Below, in pieces: positions 8,036 to 17,513 of a stretch of DNA of 64,000 nt. Both the position numbers and the translations under genes were made by a program. Source of the stretch: Candidatus Zixiibacteriota bacterium (GTDB lineage Bacteria > Zixibacteria > MSB-5A5 > DG-27); the NCBI GenBank assembly GCA_030605835.1, contig JAUWHO010000035.1, positions 62,001 to 126,000 of the forward strand. Reading direction: 5' to 3'. The stretch's first letter is position 1. Every line of letters starts with the position of its first letter. The notes below the pieces were generated by a model, which did not search any database, was not told the origin of the DNA, and was given only the letters and a program-made list of their open reading frames with translations.

Positions 8036-8087
8036 CCGTCAGGTGTTTCCACCTGACGGGAATCTGTCGGGAGGAAACTCCCGACAG
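8036..8087. repeat. Palindromic dispersed repeat, type A (two hairpins)
   Basis: Two perfect hairpins in tandem: CCGTCAGGT/ACCTGACGG at 8036-8059, and CTGTCGGGAG/CTCCCGACAG at 8064-8087, followed by CACCG. A near-identical unit is at 44688-44777, a single hairpin at 11808-11833 and a decayed copy near 54338-54362. Confidence 0.8.
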
Positions 8088-8120
8088 CACCGCTTAAATA
8101 GTCCGGCTAACCTAACACAA

Positions 8121-8200
8121 CCCCCTGGCGGAGGCCAGGGGGCTACCCAGATATTGAAACTTAAGAAACCAAGGGTAGCCCAGTGGCCTCTGCCACTGGG
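8121..8200. repeat. Palindromic dispersed repeat, type B, inverted pair
   Basis: Two copies facing each other: CCCCCTGGCGGAGGCCAGGG followed by GGCTACCC, and GGGTAGCCCAGTGG with the stem CCCAGTGGC/GCCACTGGG. Other copies are at 11852-11879, 45177-45206 and (variant) 62199-62226. Together with the type A unit they fill most of the 353-base spacer 7881-8233. Confidence 0.8.
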
Positions 8201-8233
8201 TTCAGCTCCCTGAGCACAGAATACTGGAAAGAC

Positions 8234-11200
8234 CTAATTTGAAAAAGAGCGGCTATTTTTCTCCAGGCGGACGTTCTCTTCCCCTAAGATCAATCTTGCT
8301 TGCTCGATCCACTCTCCAGTGGCGTCCACCTTTTTATCCTTAAGATCGACCAGAACCTCACCGCTTTCGGTTTTCAGGTGCAAGAGGATGGGAGATTCAC
8401 CCGGTTTGGAAAGTATGTGCTCGAGAAGGTCCTTGCCTCCGGCAGAGTCCCAATTGGACACTGGCAGGTACAGATTCACGGTGGTTCCAAACTCCTTGGC
8501 GGCGGCAGATAGCAGGGTCAAATCGGAGGCGATAATTTTGGCCTTTTCCCCCTCCCGGGTGGAGGTGCGGCCTCTGACGATGATCATCGCATCCGGCTGT
8601 AAGATCGGCTCTCTCCTCCCGAAGAGGTCCGAGAAAACAATCACCTCCACGCCGCCGGTGAAATCCTCGACGTTGACGAAAGCCATCCGCCCCCCCTTCT
8701 TATCGATGTTGGTTTTCACGCTGGTGACAATTCCCCCCACACCGACCACTTTATTGTCAGCCACCTCCGAAAGGGCGTCGGTAGAGTGAGTGGCGAAGAC
8801 CTTCAGCTCCTCCTCATACTTGTGCAGTGGATGTCCGGAGATATAGAATCCCAAAATCTCCTTCTCCTTGGATAAGATTCTGGCTCTATCCCAGGGAGGC
8901 ACCTCCGGTAAGCCGGGAGCTAAAAGGGAGGAGGTCGCACCGGAGGAATCGCCTCCGAAAAGAGAGGTCTGACCACGTCTTTTCTCATCCTGAAGTGCCT
9001 GACCATAGGAGACCGCGGAATCGACCGCCGCCACCAACTGCGCCCGATGTCCCCGGGTGGAATCGAAGGCTCCGGCGGTGATCAAGCTCTCTAAAGCGCG
9101 CTTGTTAATCTGCTGCATATCCACTCGCTCGCAGAAATCATAGATGCTTTTGAAGGCACCGCCGGTCTCCCGAGCCTGGGTGCTGGCGCTCACTGCACCC
9201 ACCCCAACGTTTTTCACGCCTAAAAGCCCGAAACGAATGGAGTTCCCGATGGGACTGAAAGTCGCCAGACTTTCGTTGATGTCTGGTGGCAAAACCTCGA
9301 TCCCCATGCGACGGCACTCCTCCATCAAGATAAAGATGCGGTCGGAGTTCCCCATCTCCGAGGTCATGGCGGCGGCCATAAATTCCACCGGATAGTGGGT
9401 CTTTAAATATGCGGTCTCGTAGGCGATGCGGGCGTATCCGACGGAGTGCGATTTAACGAAACCGTAACGTCCGAAGGTCTCAACGTGGTTGAAGATCTTC
9501 TCGGCGGCTCTTTTGGGAACACCTTTCTTGTGGGCGCGGTCGATAAACTCCTTCCGCTGTTGCGCCATTATCTCGCCGATCTTCTTCCCCATGGCCTTAC
9601 GCAATAGGTCGCCTTCTGCCAGAGTGTAACCTGCCAGCTGGTGCGCGATCTGTAAGACCTGTTCCTGATAAACGATAACGCCGTATGTGTCCTTCAAGAT
9701 CGGCTCCAGCAGCGGATGTTCGTATTTTATTTTTTTGCGTCCCTGCTTCCTGTCGATGTATTCGGAGACCATGCCGGCATCTAAGGGCCCAGGGCGATAG
9801 AGAGCATTCATGGCGGTCAAATCTTCTAAGTTTTCGGGCTTCAGCTTCTGCAGATAGTCACGCATCCCCCGACTTTCGAACTGAAAGATGCTGACGGTTT
9901 CACCTCGGGCGAAAAGTCCATAGACTTCCCGGTCGTCTAAAGGGATATCATTCATGTCGATCTTGATACCTCTTATCCTCTCCAGCAGCTTCACGGTCTC
10001 GTCCAAGACTGTAAGGGTCCTCAGGCCCAAAAAATCCATCTTGATTAGACCGATGGCCTCGATGCCGTGCATATCATACTGGGTGGTGATCTCATCCTTG
10101 TTGGACTTAAACAGCGGCACGAAGTCGGTCAATTTCGAGGGGGCGATCACCACCCCGGCGGCATGGGTGGAGGCATGTCTCGACAGACCTTCCAGGGTTT
10201 TAGAGAGGTCGATCAGTTTCCCCACCCGGGGGTCCTCCTGATAGAGGCTTCTCAGGGTGGGGTGGGAGTCAACGGCTTTGCTCAGATTCATATGCCAGTC
10301 GAACGGTATCATCTTGGCGATGCGGTCGACCTCGGAATAGGGCATCGAAAGCACCCTGCCGACATCTCTGATCACCGCTCGAGCCGCCATCGTCCCGAAG
10401 GTGATGATCTGACACACGCTGTCTTGACCATACTTGTTCGTGACGTAATCGATCACCTTGTCTCTTCCCTTGTCGGAGAAATCGATGTCGATATCAGGCA
10501 TGCTCAGACGCTCCGGATTGAGAAAGCGCTCGAAGATGAGCCCGTATTTTAAGGGGTCTATGTTGGTGATTCCCAGACAGTAAGAGACCAGGCTGCCTCC
10601 GACAGAACCTCTGCCGGGACCGACCGGGATGCCGTTCTCCCTGGCGTAGTCGATGAAATCCTTGACGATGAGAAAATATCCGGCATAACCCATCTGGATG
10701 ATTACCTTAAGCTCGTAGTTTAACCTCTCTTCAAGCTTTTTGGTAACCCTGGAGTAGCGCCTTTCGAGCCCTTTGTGAGCCAGATCCTCTAAGTAGGCCT
10801 CGGGAGTGTCAAATCCTGCCGGGAGGGGAAAGCGGGGAACGTGGGTCTTTCCGAACTCTAGCTCCAGGCTGCACTTGTCGGCGATGCCGACGGAGTTCTC
10901 TATCGCCTCCGGGTAGTCTTTGAAAACCTCCTTCATCTCCTGGGGGGATTTGAAGTAGATCTGGTCGGTGGCGTATCTCAGGCGGTCGGTATCGGAGATG
11001 CTCTTTCCGGTCTGGATGCAGAGCAGGGCGTCGTGAGCCGGATAATCCTCCCTGTAAAGGTAATGACAATCGTTTGTGGCCACGATCGGAAGGTCGAGCT
11101 CGCCTGCCAATTTCACCAGCTGGGGCAGGACCTTAAGTTGAGCCTCGATGCCGTGATTCTGGATTTCGATAAAGAAATTCCCCTCCCCGAAGATCTCCAA

Positions 11201-11698
11201 ATATTCGAGGGCCGCTTTCTTTGCCCCCTCTTTGTCCTCGCGGAGTAGGCGATGAGGGACCTCCCCCTTAAGACAGCTGGAAAGAGCGATTAAGCCTTCG
11301 GAATGCTTTCTCAGGAGCTCCTTGTCGATACGGGGCCTGAAATAGAAACCCTCTAAGTATCCGGCGGTGGATAGTTGAATCAGATTCTGATAGCCCTGGC
11401 GATTCTTGACCAGGAGTATCAGATGATAGCCGGAATCGGGCAGCCCTTTGATTGGTTCCTTTTTCAGGCGGGAGGTGGGGGCTATATAAGCTTCAGTGCC
11501 GATAATCGGTTTGATCCCCTGAGATTTCGCCTTCCGGTAAAATTCGATGGCACCGAACATATTTCCGTGGTCGGTGATCGCCAGGGCGGGCATCTTCATC
11601 TCTTTGGTCAGCTCCAGCACCAAATCGATGCGGCAGGCACCATCCAGGAGGCTGTACTGGGTGTGATTATGCAGATGGACGAAATCGGCGAAGCTCAT
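8234..11698 (-). CDS. dnaE: DNA polymerase III alpha subunit
   Basis: A 1154-residue protein, the usual DnaE length. It opens with a PHP domain (HLHNHTQYSLLDG, then ITDHGNMFGAIEF). The palm carries GPGRGSVGGSLVSY and PDIDIDFSD around residue 400, with two catalytic aspartates; the third lies in the later QYDMHGIEAIGLIKMDFLG block. The fingers region, an HhH segment (RYGFVKSHSVGYA) and a C-terminal OB fold (KVVGVGGIVTSVKTN) follow. It is the replicative polymerase of the cytosolic replisome. The gene is monocistronic, bounded on both sides by palindromic repeat clusters. It lies about 52 kb from dnaN and dnaA. Confidence 0.97.
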   Translation of the reverse strand: MSFADFVHLHNHTQYSLLDGACRIDLVLELTKEMKMPALAITDHGNMFGAIEFYRKAKSQGIKPIIGTEAYIAPTSRLKKEPIKGLPDSGYHLILLVKNRQGYQNLIQLSTAGYLEGFYFRPRIDKELLRKHSEGLIALSSCLKGEVPHRLLREDKEGAKKAALEYLEIFGEGNFFIEIQNHGIEAQLKVLPQLVKLAGELDLPIVATNDCHYLYREDYPAHDALLCIQTGKSISDTDRLRYATDQIYFKSPQEMKEVFKDYPEAIENSVGIADKCSLELEFGKTHVPRFPLPAGFDTPEAYLEDLAHKGLERRYSRVTKKLEERLNYELKVIIQMGYAGYFLIVKDFIDYARENGIPVGPGRGSVGGSLVSYCLGITNIDPLKYGLIFERFLNPERLSMPDIDIDFSDKGRDKVIDYVTNKYGQDSVCQIITFGTMAARAVIRDVGRVLSMPYSEVDRIAKMIPFDWHMNLSKAVDSHPTLRSLYQEDPRVGKLIDLSKTLEGLSRHASTHAAGVVIAPSKLTDFVPLFKSNKDEITTQYDMHGIEAIGLIKMDFLGLRTLTVLDETVKLLERIRGIKIDMNDIPLDDREVYGLFARGETVSIFQFESRGMRDYLQKLKPENLEDLTAMNALYRPGPLDAGMVSEYIDRKQGRKKIKYEHPLLEPILKDTYGVIVYQEQVLQIAHQLAGYTLAEGDLLRKAMGKKIGEIMAQQRKEFIDRAHKKGVPKRAAEKIFNHVETFGRYGFVKSHSVGYARIAYETAYLKTHYPVEFMAAAMTSEMGNSDRIFILMEECRRMGIEVLPPDINESLATFSPIGNSIRFGLLGVKNVGVGAVSASTQARETGGAFKSIYDFCERVDMQQINKRALESLITAGAFDSTRGHRAQLVAAVDSAVSYGQALQDEKRRGQTSLFGGDSSGATSSLLAPGLPEVPPWDRARILSKEKEILGFYISGHPLHKYEEELKVFATHSTDALSEVADNKVVGVGGIVTSVKTNIDKKGGRMAFVNVEDFTGGVEVIVFSDLFGRREPILQPDAMIIVRGRTSTREGEKAKIIASDLTLLSAAAKEFGTTVNLYLPVSNWDSAGGKDLLEHILSKPGESPILLHLKTESGEVLVDLKDKKVDATGEWIEQARLILGEENVRLEKNSRSFSN

Positions 11699-11749
11699 CT
11701 TTCTCAGTAACCTAATCTATGACGAAAGCTCACGTGACAAACCCTCTCT

Positions 11750-11777
11750 AATTTAACCTTCTGGTGGACATTTTCAA
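11750..11777 (-). promoter_or_regulatory. Predicted dnaE promoter
   Basis: On the minus strand TTGAAA (11777-11772) and TAAATT (11755-11750) are 16 bases apart, about 50 bases ahead of the dnaE ATG at 11698. Confidence 0.4.
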
Positions 11778-11807
11778 CAGCATTTTGAGGAAAGCAATCC
11801 TATTTGT

Positions 11808-11879
11808 GGTGTCAGGAGTTTGCTCCTGACACCTGCCGTCGCGAAGCAATTCCCAGTGGCGGAGGCCACTGGGCTACCC
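11808..11879. repeat. Type A hairpin followed by type B hairpin
   Basis: GGTGTCAGGAG/CTCCTGACACC at 11808-11833, then CCCAGTGGC/GCCACTGGG followed by GCTACCC at 11852-11879. Same families as at 8036-8200. Confidence 0.75.
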
Positions 11880-11915
11880 TCTATTGGTTTGAGGACCATT
11901 GTCAACACGAACAGC

Positions 11916-12009
11916 GGTGATGAATTCACCACCCTACGGGGACTATCGCCGTAGCGGGCGGAATTTATCCGCCCAAAATAATGTCGGGGATAAATTCCCC
12001 GACCTACAG
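11916..12009. repeat. Twin-hairpin dispersed repeat, type C, copy 1 (inverted orientation)
   Basis: A GGTGA/TTCACC hairpin at 11916-11931 precedes a two-hairpin unit: GGGCGGA/TCCGCCC (11956-11974) and GTCGGGGA/TCCCCGAC (11983-12003), joined by a short A/T-rich linker and ended by CCTACAGG. Its reverse complement aligns along about 62 bases with 44834-44894 and 50337-50399. A further related short hairpin follows at about 12064-12090. Together these fill the 483-base spacer upstream of dnaE. Confidence 0.8.
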
Positions 12010-12181
12010 GCCAATTGGATTCTTGAAAACTTGAAGGCCATACTCCGTTGTGAATACACTCTAAGGCGGTATGAATTCACCGCTCTACGGGTTGAACGAT
12101 GAGGGGTGTCGGGTCTGGCGTATGACGCCACGATGTTACCGTGAGGAGGAATCTAAAAATACAAGCGACTGTATTCTGAGA

Positions 12182-12463
12182 TCACTCTCTTTCTCGAGAT
12201 TTGAGGAATGAAACCAGCCTCTTTTTGCAGTCGACACAGAGGAGCAACTCGAACTTCTGATAGACCTCCTCTTCCAGTTCTTTCCCCGATTTGTCCTTCA
12301 GGGCTTCGACGGTATCCTTGATCTCCTGGGCGTAATTCTTCTTCTCGTCGTATGGGACAGATAGGTATCCATCGAAATCGGAGATGAGCTCGGCTTTCAG
12401 ATGATATTTCAATCCCCCCTTTTTGAACCTTTTTCCGCAGAGATGACAACGTCGTTTCTTCAT
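12182..12463 (-). CDS. Small double-CxxC zinc-binding protein, hypothetical
   Basis: A 93-residue protein starting with a very basic patch and the pair CHLC (residues 6-9), and ending with a second pair CVDC near residue 78. About 65 residues of charged, probably helical sequence separate the pairs, so both may bind one zinc. I do not recognise the family. It begins 12 bases after the rhomboid gene stop and is likely co-transcribed with it. Confidence 0.6.
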   Translation of the reverse strand: MKKRRCHLCGKRFKKGGLKYHLKAELISDFDGYLSVPYDEKKNYAQEIKDTVEALKDKSGKELEEEVYQKFELLLCVDCKKRLVSFLKSRERE

Positions 12464-12475
12464 CGAGAATAATTA

Positions 12476-13159
12476 TCAGTGGCGATGATACCCTCGTTTG
12501 CGGCGCAGCCTCCTCTCCCAGAAGGGGAAGAGCAAAAGCCCCGCGATGAATCCGCCAATATGAGCGAAGAAGGCGATCCCTCCCATGCCCCGCAGAGCCA
12601 GGCTCGGTAGTCCATAAAGGAGTTGCAGAATGAACCAGAATCCCAGAAAGAAGATCGCCGGAATTCTCACCAGCCGAATGAAAAAACCAAACCAGATGAG
12701 AGTCAATATCCGCGCGTTCGGAAACCTGATGAGGTACGCTCCTAAAACCCCGGCGATGGCTCCGGAGGCTCCCACCATCGGAATCGAGGAGTGAGGTGTA
12801 ACCATTATGTGCGCCAGGGAAGCTAGCACCCCGCATATTAGATAGAAAATCAGGAAGCGGAGATGTCCTAGCTGGTCTTCGATGTTTTTGCCGAAGATCC
12901 AGAGAAACAGCATGTTTCCGATCAAGTGAAACCAGCCCCCGTGGAGGAACATCGCCGTTAGAACCGTCAGGGGCGCGGGGAAGTCGGTCATTCGGAAGGA
13001 GGTCACCGCCTCGGGGACCGCACCGTAGGTGAAAACAAATCCGGTAGCAGCCTCCCCCAGCGTCTGCTGATAGAAGAATATCAGACTGTTCAATACGATT
13101 ATGCCGATCGTGAAGAGGGGGAAAGTTGAGGTGGGATTGTCATCTTTGAGGGGAATCAT
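12476..13159 (-). CDS. Rhomboid-family intramembrane serine protease
   Basis: A 227-residue polytopic protein. FLHGGWFHLIGNMLFLWIFG (membrane helix 2 with the oxyanion His/Asn) and the catalytic GASGAIAG serine motif are followed by FAHIGGFIAG, which supplies the catalytic histidine. Six helices are expected. Members cleave transmembrane segments of client proteins within the inner membrane. The C terminus is very basic (RRLRRKRGYHRH). The small zinc-binding ORF follows 12 bases downstream, and the gene lies about 60 bases after the M23 peptidase gene. Confidence 0.93.
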   Translation of the reverse strand: MIPLKDDNPTSTFPLFTIGIIVLNSLIFFYQQTLGEAATGFVFTYGAVPEAVTSFRMTDFPAPLTVLTAMFLHGGWFHLIGNMLFLWIFGKNIEDQLGHLRFLIFYLICGVLASLAHIMVTPHSSIPMVGASGAIAGVLGAYLIRFPNARILTLIWFGFFIRLVRIPAIFFLGFWFILQLLYGLPSLALRGMGGIAFFAHIGGFIAGLLLFPFWERRLRRKRGYHRH

Positions 13160-13218
13160 CTACAATAATCGACAGTTTCGAGTGCAGAAATACAGTGATA
13201 AATGATGGTAGGTGACGC

Positions 13219-15297
13219 TCATTTTGACTCTACAATTGTGAAAACCGACCTGCGAACGGTTTTGTTTCCGCAGACATCGGTGGCAGAGACCACCAGAGTG
13301 TGTTTCCCGTATTTCAACGGTTGCCGCACCCGATAGGACAGCTTTTCGGTCTCGTAATCGTATTCCGCTGGAACCCAAACCCCGTCGATGGTAACTTCGA
13401 TATCCTCCTCCCTCACAATTCCGCTCAAATCATCCCGGAGCTGAGCGAAGATCCTGGGGGTCCTACTGGTGAGTTTACTTCCGGAGCTGGGATAAAGGCG
13501 CGATATTCGCGGCGGCTCTGAATCCTCTAAGAGGACGAAAGTCGCAAAGTAATCGATCTTTGCCGAGATGGTCATAGACTCGCCATCGAACTCATTTCCC
13601 TTGAAGTCAAAAGTGGTATCCTGCTCCAGTTCATAAATGCCGAGCTTGGAGCGCTCCCCTTCGTAGGAGCTTAGGTCGTATGAGAGCTTTGCTCTCTTTA
13701 CGAAGGGGACAGTCTGCGGGAAAAACGCATAAGCGGACGAACCCAGTTTACCTGAAGGTGGAACTTCAACATCTTCGATTTTGCACTTTGGTCCAATTCC
13801 GAAATAAAGAGACCCCGCGTCGAATTCGACCGAGACCATTCCATCGTCTGACTGATAAACCCCTCCCGGAGGACCAATTGACTTGGTCTCTCCACCGTCA
13901 TGATCATCCTCGATGGTGATTTTACTTTTCCAAGCAGTGTCACTCGGGCTATATGCGAAGAGAGTGTCGGGGATGATGGCTCTGAGAAGATAAGCGCTCC
14001 TGGTCTCCCAGATATCGAGAGCGCTCACCCGGAACTGGAAGGTGTCGGTGGAATCTTCGACCCAGTCTATTCTATAGACCACACTCTTCCCCTCTCCGGG
14101 CAGTGATCCCAGATATTCCCAGTCTCCGTCTCTTCGGATTTCGAATTCCACCATCCAGATTGCGAAGTCGCCAGCGTTGATGTAAGCTCTGGCGGAGAAG
14201 CTATTGTTTCCCTTAAATGAAAGTTCGAGGCTGACCACCTGTGGCGGGCGATCCACCAGAAGCTCGAAGTTCAACTCCGAGAAGTTATCGTTGCAATCGT
14301 AAGCTCTGATCATGCCTCTATGTTTGCCCGGATGGAGAGCCTTCTGAACCTCGGTATCCAGAACTCCCCGACAAGGTTCACGGACCAAGTCGTAAAGATT
14401 GTAGTAGGTGTGATAGTCGAGATCGTCCTCAGAGGTGGCCAGTTGGCGCCGTAATCCAAAGTCCTTGAAAAGCTCCTGCTGCCTGGTGGTCTCAAAGGAA
14501 GTCTTGTCGAATCTCTCGGAGAAAATGAGACTATCGTCGAGGAAGAACTCCAGAGCATACACGCCGTAAGAATCTGTCGCCCTATAAATCCTATCGATGA
14601 CGTTTACCTCCACTCCGAAACGACCGGAAACCGCCGGCGCCTCTATGAGTTCATAACGCTCCTCCGCTCGCTCGTAATAGGCCGGTATGATCTCACAGCT
14701 TCCGCTGTCCCGCCAGGGAGTCCGGGGGGGTAAATCCCGAATGGCTAAATTCAGAAATCTCGGGGGGAGAGTGTCTTCGATCTTGTAACCGTTTTTCAGT
14801 GGATTGATGGGATTGTTACTCTGGTCTCGCATCTCGAAGTGGAGGTGGGGACCACCGGAGCCGGTCTGGCCGGTGTAGCCGATCAGCTGCCCCTTCTTTA
14901 TAGGCACCTCCCCGGGCTCGTAGAAGAGGTTTGTGTAATAGGTGCGCTTCTTCACCTGCTCCCGGAAAACCCTCTTCTCGATCTCAGAATTGAACCTCGA
15001 CAGATGACCGAAAACTAAGATTCGACCATCATTCAGACGTATGTAAAGTGCCCTGCCGTAACCCCAGAAGGAGGTATAGGTGCGATAGAGGTGACCATCT
15101 CCGGGGGCATAGACCCGCACTCCGACCTTCCCACCGGTCCTAAAATCCAGGCCGGAATGATAATGGAAGGATCGATAATCACAGAAAATGGATGAGAGGG
15201 AGACCTCCCGTTTTAGAGGCCACTGTAATTCTGCCCCCGACGAGAACTGAACTGGAAAGAGAAGCAGGAAGAGGAGATATTTAGCGAGTCTGGACAC
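13219..15297 (-). CDS. Secreted M23 peptidase with C-terminal Ig-like domains
   Basis: A 692-residue exported protein. A signal peptide (KYLLFLLLFPVQFSSGA) precedes an M23/LytM domain at about residues 30-165, with HYHSGLDFRTGG (zinc ligands H and D) and GPHLHFEMRD. These are the metal ligands of peptidoglycan endopeptidases. The remaining 500 residues are beta-rich. The C-terminal stretch (TPRIFAQLRDDLSGI, then GKHTLVVSATDVCGNK) looks like a bacterial Ig-like/cadherin-like repeat. It probably acts on, or binds, the cell wall in the periplasm. GTG start at 15297; the gene follows nadC by 15 bases and may share its transcript. Confidence 0.85.
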   Translation of the reverse strand: MSRLAKYLLFLLLFPVQFSSGAELQWPLKREVSLSSIFCDYRSFHYHSGLDFRTGGKVGVRVYAPGDGHLYRTYTSFWGYGRALYIRLNDGRILVFGHLSRFNSEIEKRVFREQVKKRTYYTNLFYEPGEVPIKKGQLIGYTGQTGSGGPHLHFEMRDQSNNPINPLKNGYKIEDTLPPRFLNLAIRDLPPRTPWRDSGSCEIIPAYYERAEERYELIEAPAVSGRFGVEVNVIDRIYRATDSYGVYALEFFLDDSLIFSERFDKTSFETTRQQELFKDFGLRRQLATSEDDLDYHTYYNLYDLVREPCRGVLDTEVQKALHPGKHRGMIRAYDCNDNFSELNFELLVDRPPQVVSLELSFKGNNSFSARAYINAGDFAIWMVEFEIRRDGDWEYLGSLPGEGKSVVYRIDWVEDSTDTFQFRVSALDIWETRSAYLLRAIIPDTLFAYSPSDTAWKSKITIEDDHDGGETKSIGPPGGVYQSDDGMVSVEFDAGSLYFGIGPKCKIEDVEVPPSGKLGSSAYAFFPQTVPFVKRAKLSYDLSSYEGERSKLGIYELEQDTTFDFKGNEFDGESMTISAKIDYFATFVLLEDSEPPRISRLYPSSGSKLTSRTPRIFAQLRDDLSGIVREEDIEVTIDGVWVPAEYDYETEKLSYRVRQPLKYGKHTLVVSATDVCGNKTVRRSVFTIVESK

Positions 15298-15312
15298 GGT
15301 CGGTTGTTTTGC

Positions 15313-16218
15313 TCACTCGTAAACTTCCCGTATCAATAGACTGAAGTCCAACGTTTTCGAGGAGTGAGTTAGTGCCCCCACGGAAATGAAATCGACCCCG
15401 GTTTCGGCGATCTCTCTCACGTTTTTCAGATTCACACCGCCGGACACCTCCAGCTTGGGTGCCTCGCCTTTTTCAACCTCTGATCTTTTGACGATCTCAA
15501 CTCCCTCTTTAATCTCCTCGACATCGAAGTTATCCAACATTATTATGTCGGGTGAGAATTTCAGCGCCTCTTTGAGCTCCTCGGTGTTTTTCACCTCAAC
15601 TTCGATCTTGAGACTATGCCGACCCTTGGTTTGCCCCTCGTATTCATCAACGTAGAGTCTGGCAGCCCTCAATGCCGCCTCTATCCCGCCGCAAGCGGCG
15701 AGGTGGTTCTCCTTGATCAAGATCATGTCGTATAGCCCGAAGCGATGGTTTTCGCCGCCGCCGACGGTGACGGCGTATTTCTCCAACAGGCGCATACCCG
15801 GGGTGGTCTTGCGGGTATCCAAAATCTTGCTTTCGGTTCCCTTGATTCTCTCCACGAACTTGGAGGTCAAAGTGGCTATGCCGGAGAGCCGGCCCAGGAA
15901 ATTCAAGGCCACCCTTTCGCCTCTGAGGATCGGCTCCAGTTCTCCTTCAATGGTCAGAACCACCTCCCCCTCTTTTATCTTTTGACCATCCTGGAGCTCA
16001 GTCTCGATTTTCAGGTCTTTATCCAGTTTTTTGAATAGGTTCTGAGTGAACTCTAACCCCGCGATGACGCCTCCATCCCTGGCAATCACCTCCGCCAGAC
16101 CCTTCCTCCCCTTGGGAACCACCGCCGCAGTGGTGACATCTCCGACTCCGACATCCTCGGTAAGAGCGACGTCTATCAGGCCATCCAGGTATTTCTCTTC
16201 TTCCCGCACGATCTTCAA
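15313..16218 (-). CDS. nadC: Nicotinate-nucleotide pyrophosphorylase (quinolinate phosphoribosyltransferase)
   Basis: A 301-residue protein catalysing quinolinate plus PRPP to nicotinate mononucleotide, the committed step of de novo NAD synthesis. Family blocks visible are LTEDVGVGDVTT near the N terminus, LNFLGRLSGIAT, ILDTRKTTPGMR, the GGGENHRFGLYDMILIKENH segment that binds PRPP, and near the end MLDNFD and VSGGVNL. The start is TTG 16218; the ribosome binding site is weak and GTG 16209 is an alternative. nadA and nadB are not in the window. Confidence 0.95.
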   Translation of the reverse strand: MKIVREEEKYLDGLIDVALTEDVGVGDVTTAAVVPKGRKGLAEVIARDGGVIAGLEFTQNLFKKLDKDLKIETELQDGQKIKEGEVVLTIEGELEPILRGERVALNFLGRLSGIATLTSKFVERIKGTESKILDTRKTTPGMRLLEKYAVTVGGGENHRFGLYDMILIKENHLAACGGIEAALRAARLYVDEYEGQTKGRHSLKIEVEVKNTEELKEALKFSPDIIMLDNFDVEEIKEGVEIVKRSEVEKGEAPKLEVSGGVNLKNVREIAETGVDFISVGALTHSSKTLDFSLLIREVYE

Positions 16219-16257
16219 GTTATCTGAATCGGCCTCTCAGTCAAGTTCTTTGTGGGG

Positions 16258-16340
16258 ATTGGTTAGTGGTTAGTAGTGAGTGGTGAGTTGTCCTTCCCTT
16301 GTTCCCTGTCTCCCGTTTCCTGTTTCCTGTTACCTGTTTT
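16258..16340. repeat. Low-complexity TTAGTGGTTAGTAGTGAG / CCTGTTTCCTGTTACC tract
   Basis: Two simple degenerate tracts in tandem between divergent nadC and the LeuB-like gene. The first is the complement of the CACTAACCACT repeats seen at 6343, 21290 and 46350. The second (CCTGTCTCCCGTTTCCTG) recurs in complement at 21205-21245 and near 27670 and 43790. Confidence 0.7.
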
Positions 16341-16444
16341 GCAATACGGTCTGTCGTTTGGCTTGACATAGGTTAACGGATAGCTCAAATTATAGGCTCG
16401 ATGAGATAAAGAAGCGCGTTGACTTTCATTTTCGGTGAATTAGT

Positions 16445-17506
16445 ATGAAAAAGATAGCAGTAATCCCCGGCGACGGCATCGGGATTGACGTCACGGGCGA
16501 GGCCCTCAAGGTTCTGAACGTCTTCCAGGAGCACGGCGGAGTTGAGCTCGATTTGGTCCATTTCGATTTCGGCGCCGAAAGGTACCTAAAAACCGGCGTA
16601 AGCCTCCCCCCGGAGATGATTACAGAGTTCCGCGAAAATTTTGATGCCATCTTCATCGGGGCTCTGGGAGACCCAAGAATACCGGATATGGCCCACGCCC
16701 GAGACATCCTCTTGGGCTTGCGCTTCAACTTAGACCTGTATGTGAACTATCGCCCGGTGAAACTTCTGGATGAGAAGCTCTGCCCCCTTAAGGACAAGAC
16801 CTGCAAGGAGGTGAACTTCGTCGTATTCCGCGAGAACACCGAGGGAACGTATGTCGGAATTGGGGGCAATTTCAAGACCGGGACTCCCGATGAGGTTGCC
16901 GTTCAGGAGAGCTTGAACACCCGCAAGGGAGTGGAGCGAATCATCCGCTACGCTTTCGAGTATGCTCAAAAGAATGGACATCACAAGGTCACCATGAGCG
17001 ACAAGAGCAACGCCATGCGCTTCGAGGGGGACCTGTGGCAGAGAGCTTTTCAGGAGGTCGGGGAAGAGTATCCGGAGATTGAAAAACAGCACCTCTTCGT
17101 CGACGCCCTGGTGATGCAGATGGTGAAGCGCCCGGAGCAGTTTGAGGTGATTGTGACCTGCAACATGTTCGGGGACATCGTTACCGACCTGGGAGCACAG
17201 CTTCAGGGGGGATTGGGCATGGCGGGCTCTGGAAACATCAACCCCGAAGGCACCTCCATGTTCGAGCCGGTGCACGGCTCCGCTCCCAAATATGGCGGCA
17301 AGAACATCGCTAATCCTTTCGGGGCCATCCTCACAGTTCAATTAATGCTTGAGTATTTAGGTTATCCCTCCCAGGCGAAAATGGTCGAGGAGGCGGTCAT
17401 CAAAGCGATTCGAGAGAATCAGACCACCAGAGACCTCGGCGGAGGTTTAGGAACTAAAGAAGCCGGGGATTACATCTGCCAGGAGATCAAGAAGCGTTTG
17501 AGCTGA
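16445..17506 (+). CDS. Isopropylmalate/isocitrate/tartrate dehydrogenase family protein (LeuB-like)
   Basis: A 353-residue NAD-dependent beta-decarboxylating dehydrogenase. [11 protein letters not shown] opens the fold; [12 protein letters not shown] and the [10 protein letters not shown] and [13 protein letters not shown] blocks form the metal and hydroxy-acid site, and [19 protein letters not shown] binds the cofactor. The family includes 3-isopropylmalate, isocitrate, homoisocitrate and tartrate dehydrogenases. The RENTEG form, rather than the RELTGG of classical LeuB, leaves the substrate open. Seven bases later a LeuC-like dehydratase begins, so the pair is an operon acting on consecutive tricarboxylate-like steps. 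leuA and leuD are absent here. Confidence 0.85.
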   Translation: MKKIAVIPGDGIGIDVTGEALKVLNVFQEHGGVELDLVHFDFGAERYLKTGVSLPPEMITEFRENFDAIFIGALGDPRIPDMAHARDILLGLRFNLDLYVNYRPVKLLDEKLCPLKDKTCKEVNFVVFRENTEGTYVGIGGNFKTGTPDEVAVQESLNTRKGVERIIRYAFEYAQKNGHHKVTMSDKSNAMRFEGDLWQRAFQEVGEEYPEIEKQHLFVDALVMQMVKRPEQFEVIVTCNMFGDIVTDLGAQLQGGLGMAGSGNINPEGTSMFEPVHGSAPKYGGKNIANPFGAILTVQLMLEYLGYPSQAKMVEEAVIKAIRENQTTRDLGGGLGTKEAGDYICQEIKKRLS

Positions 17507-17513
17507 CATCCAT

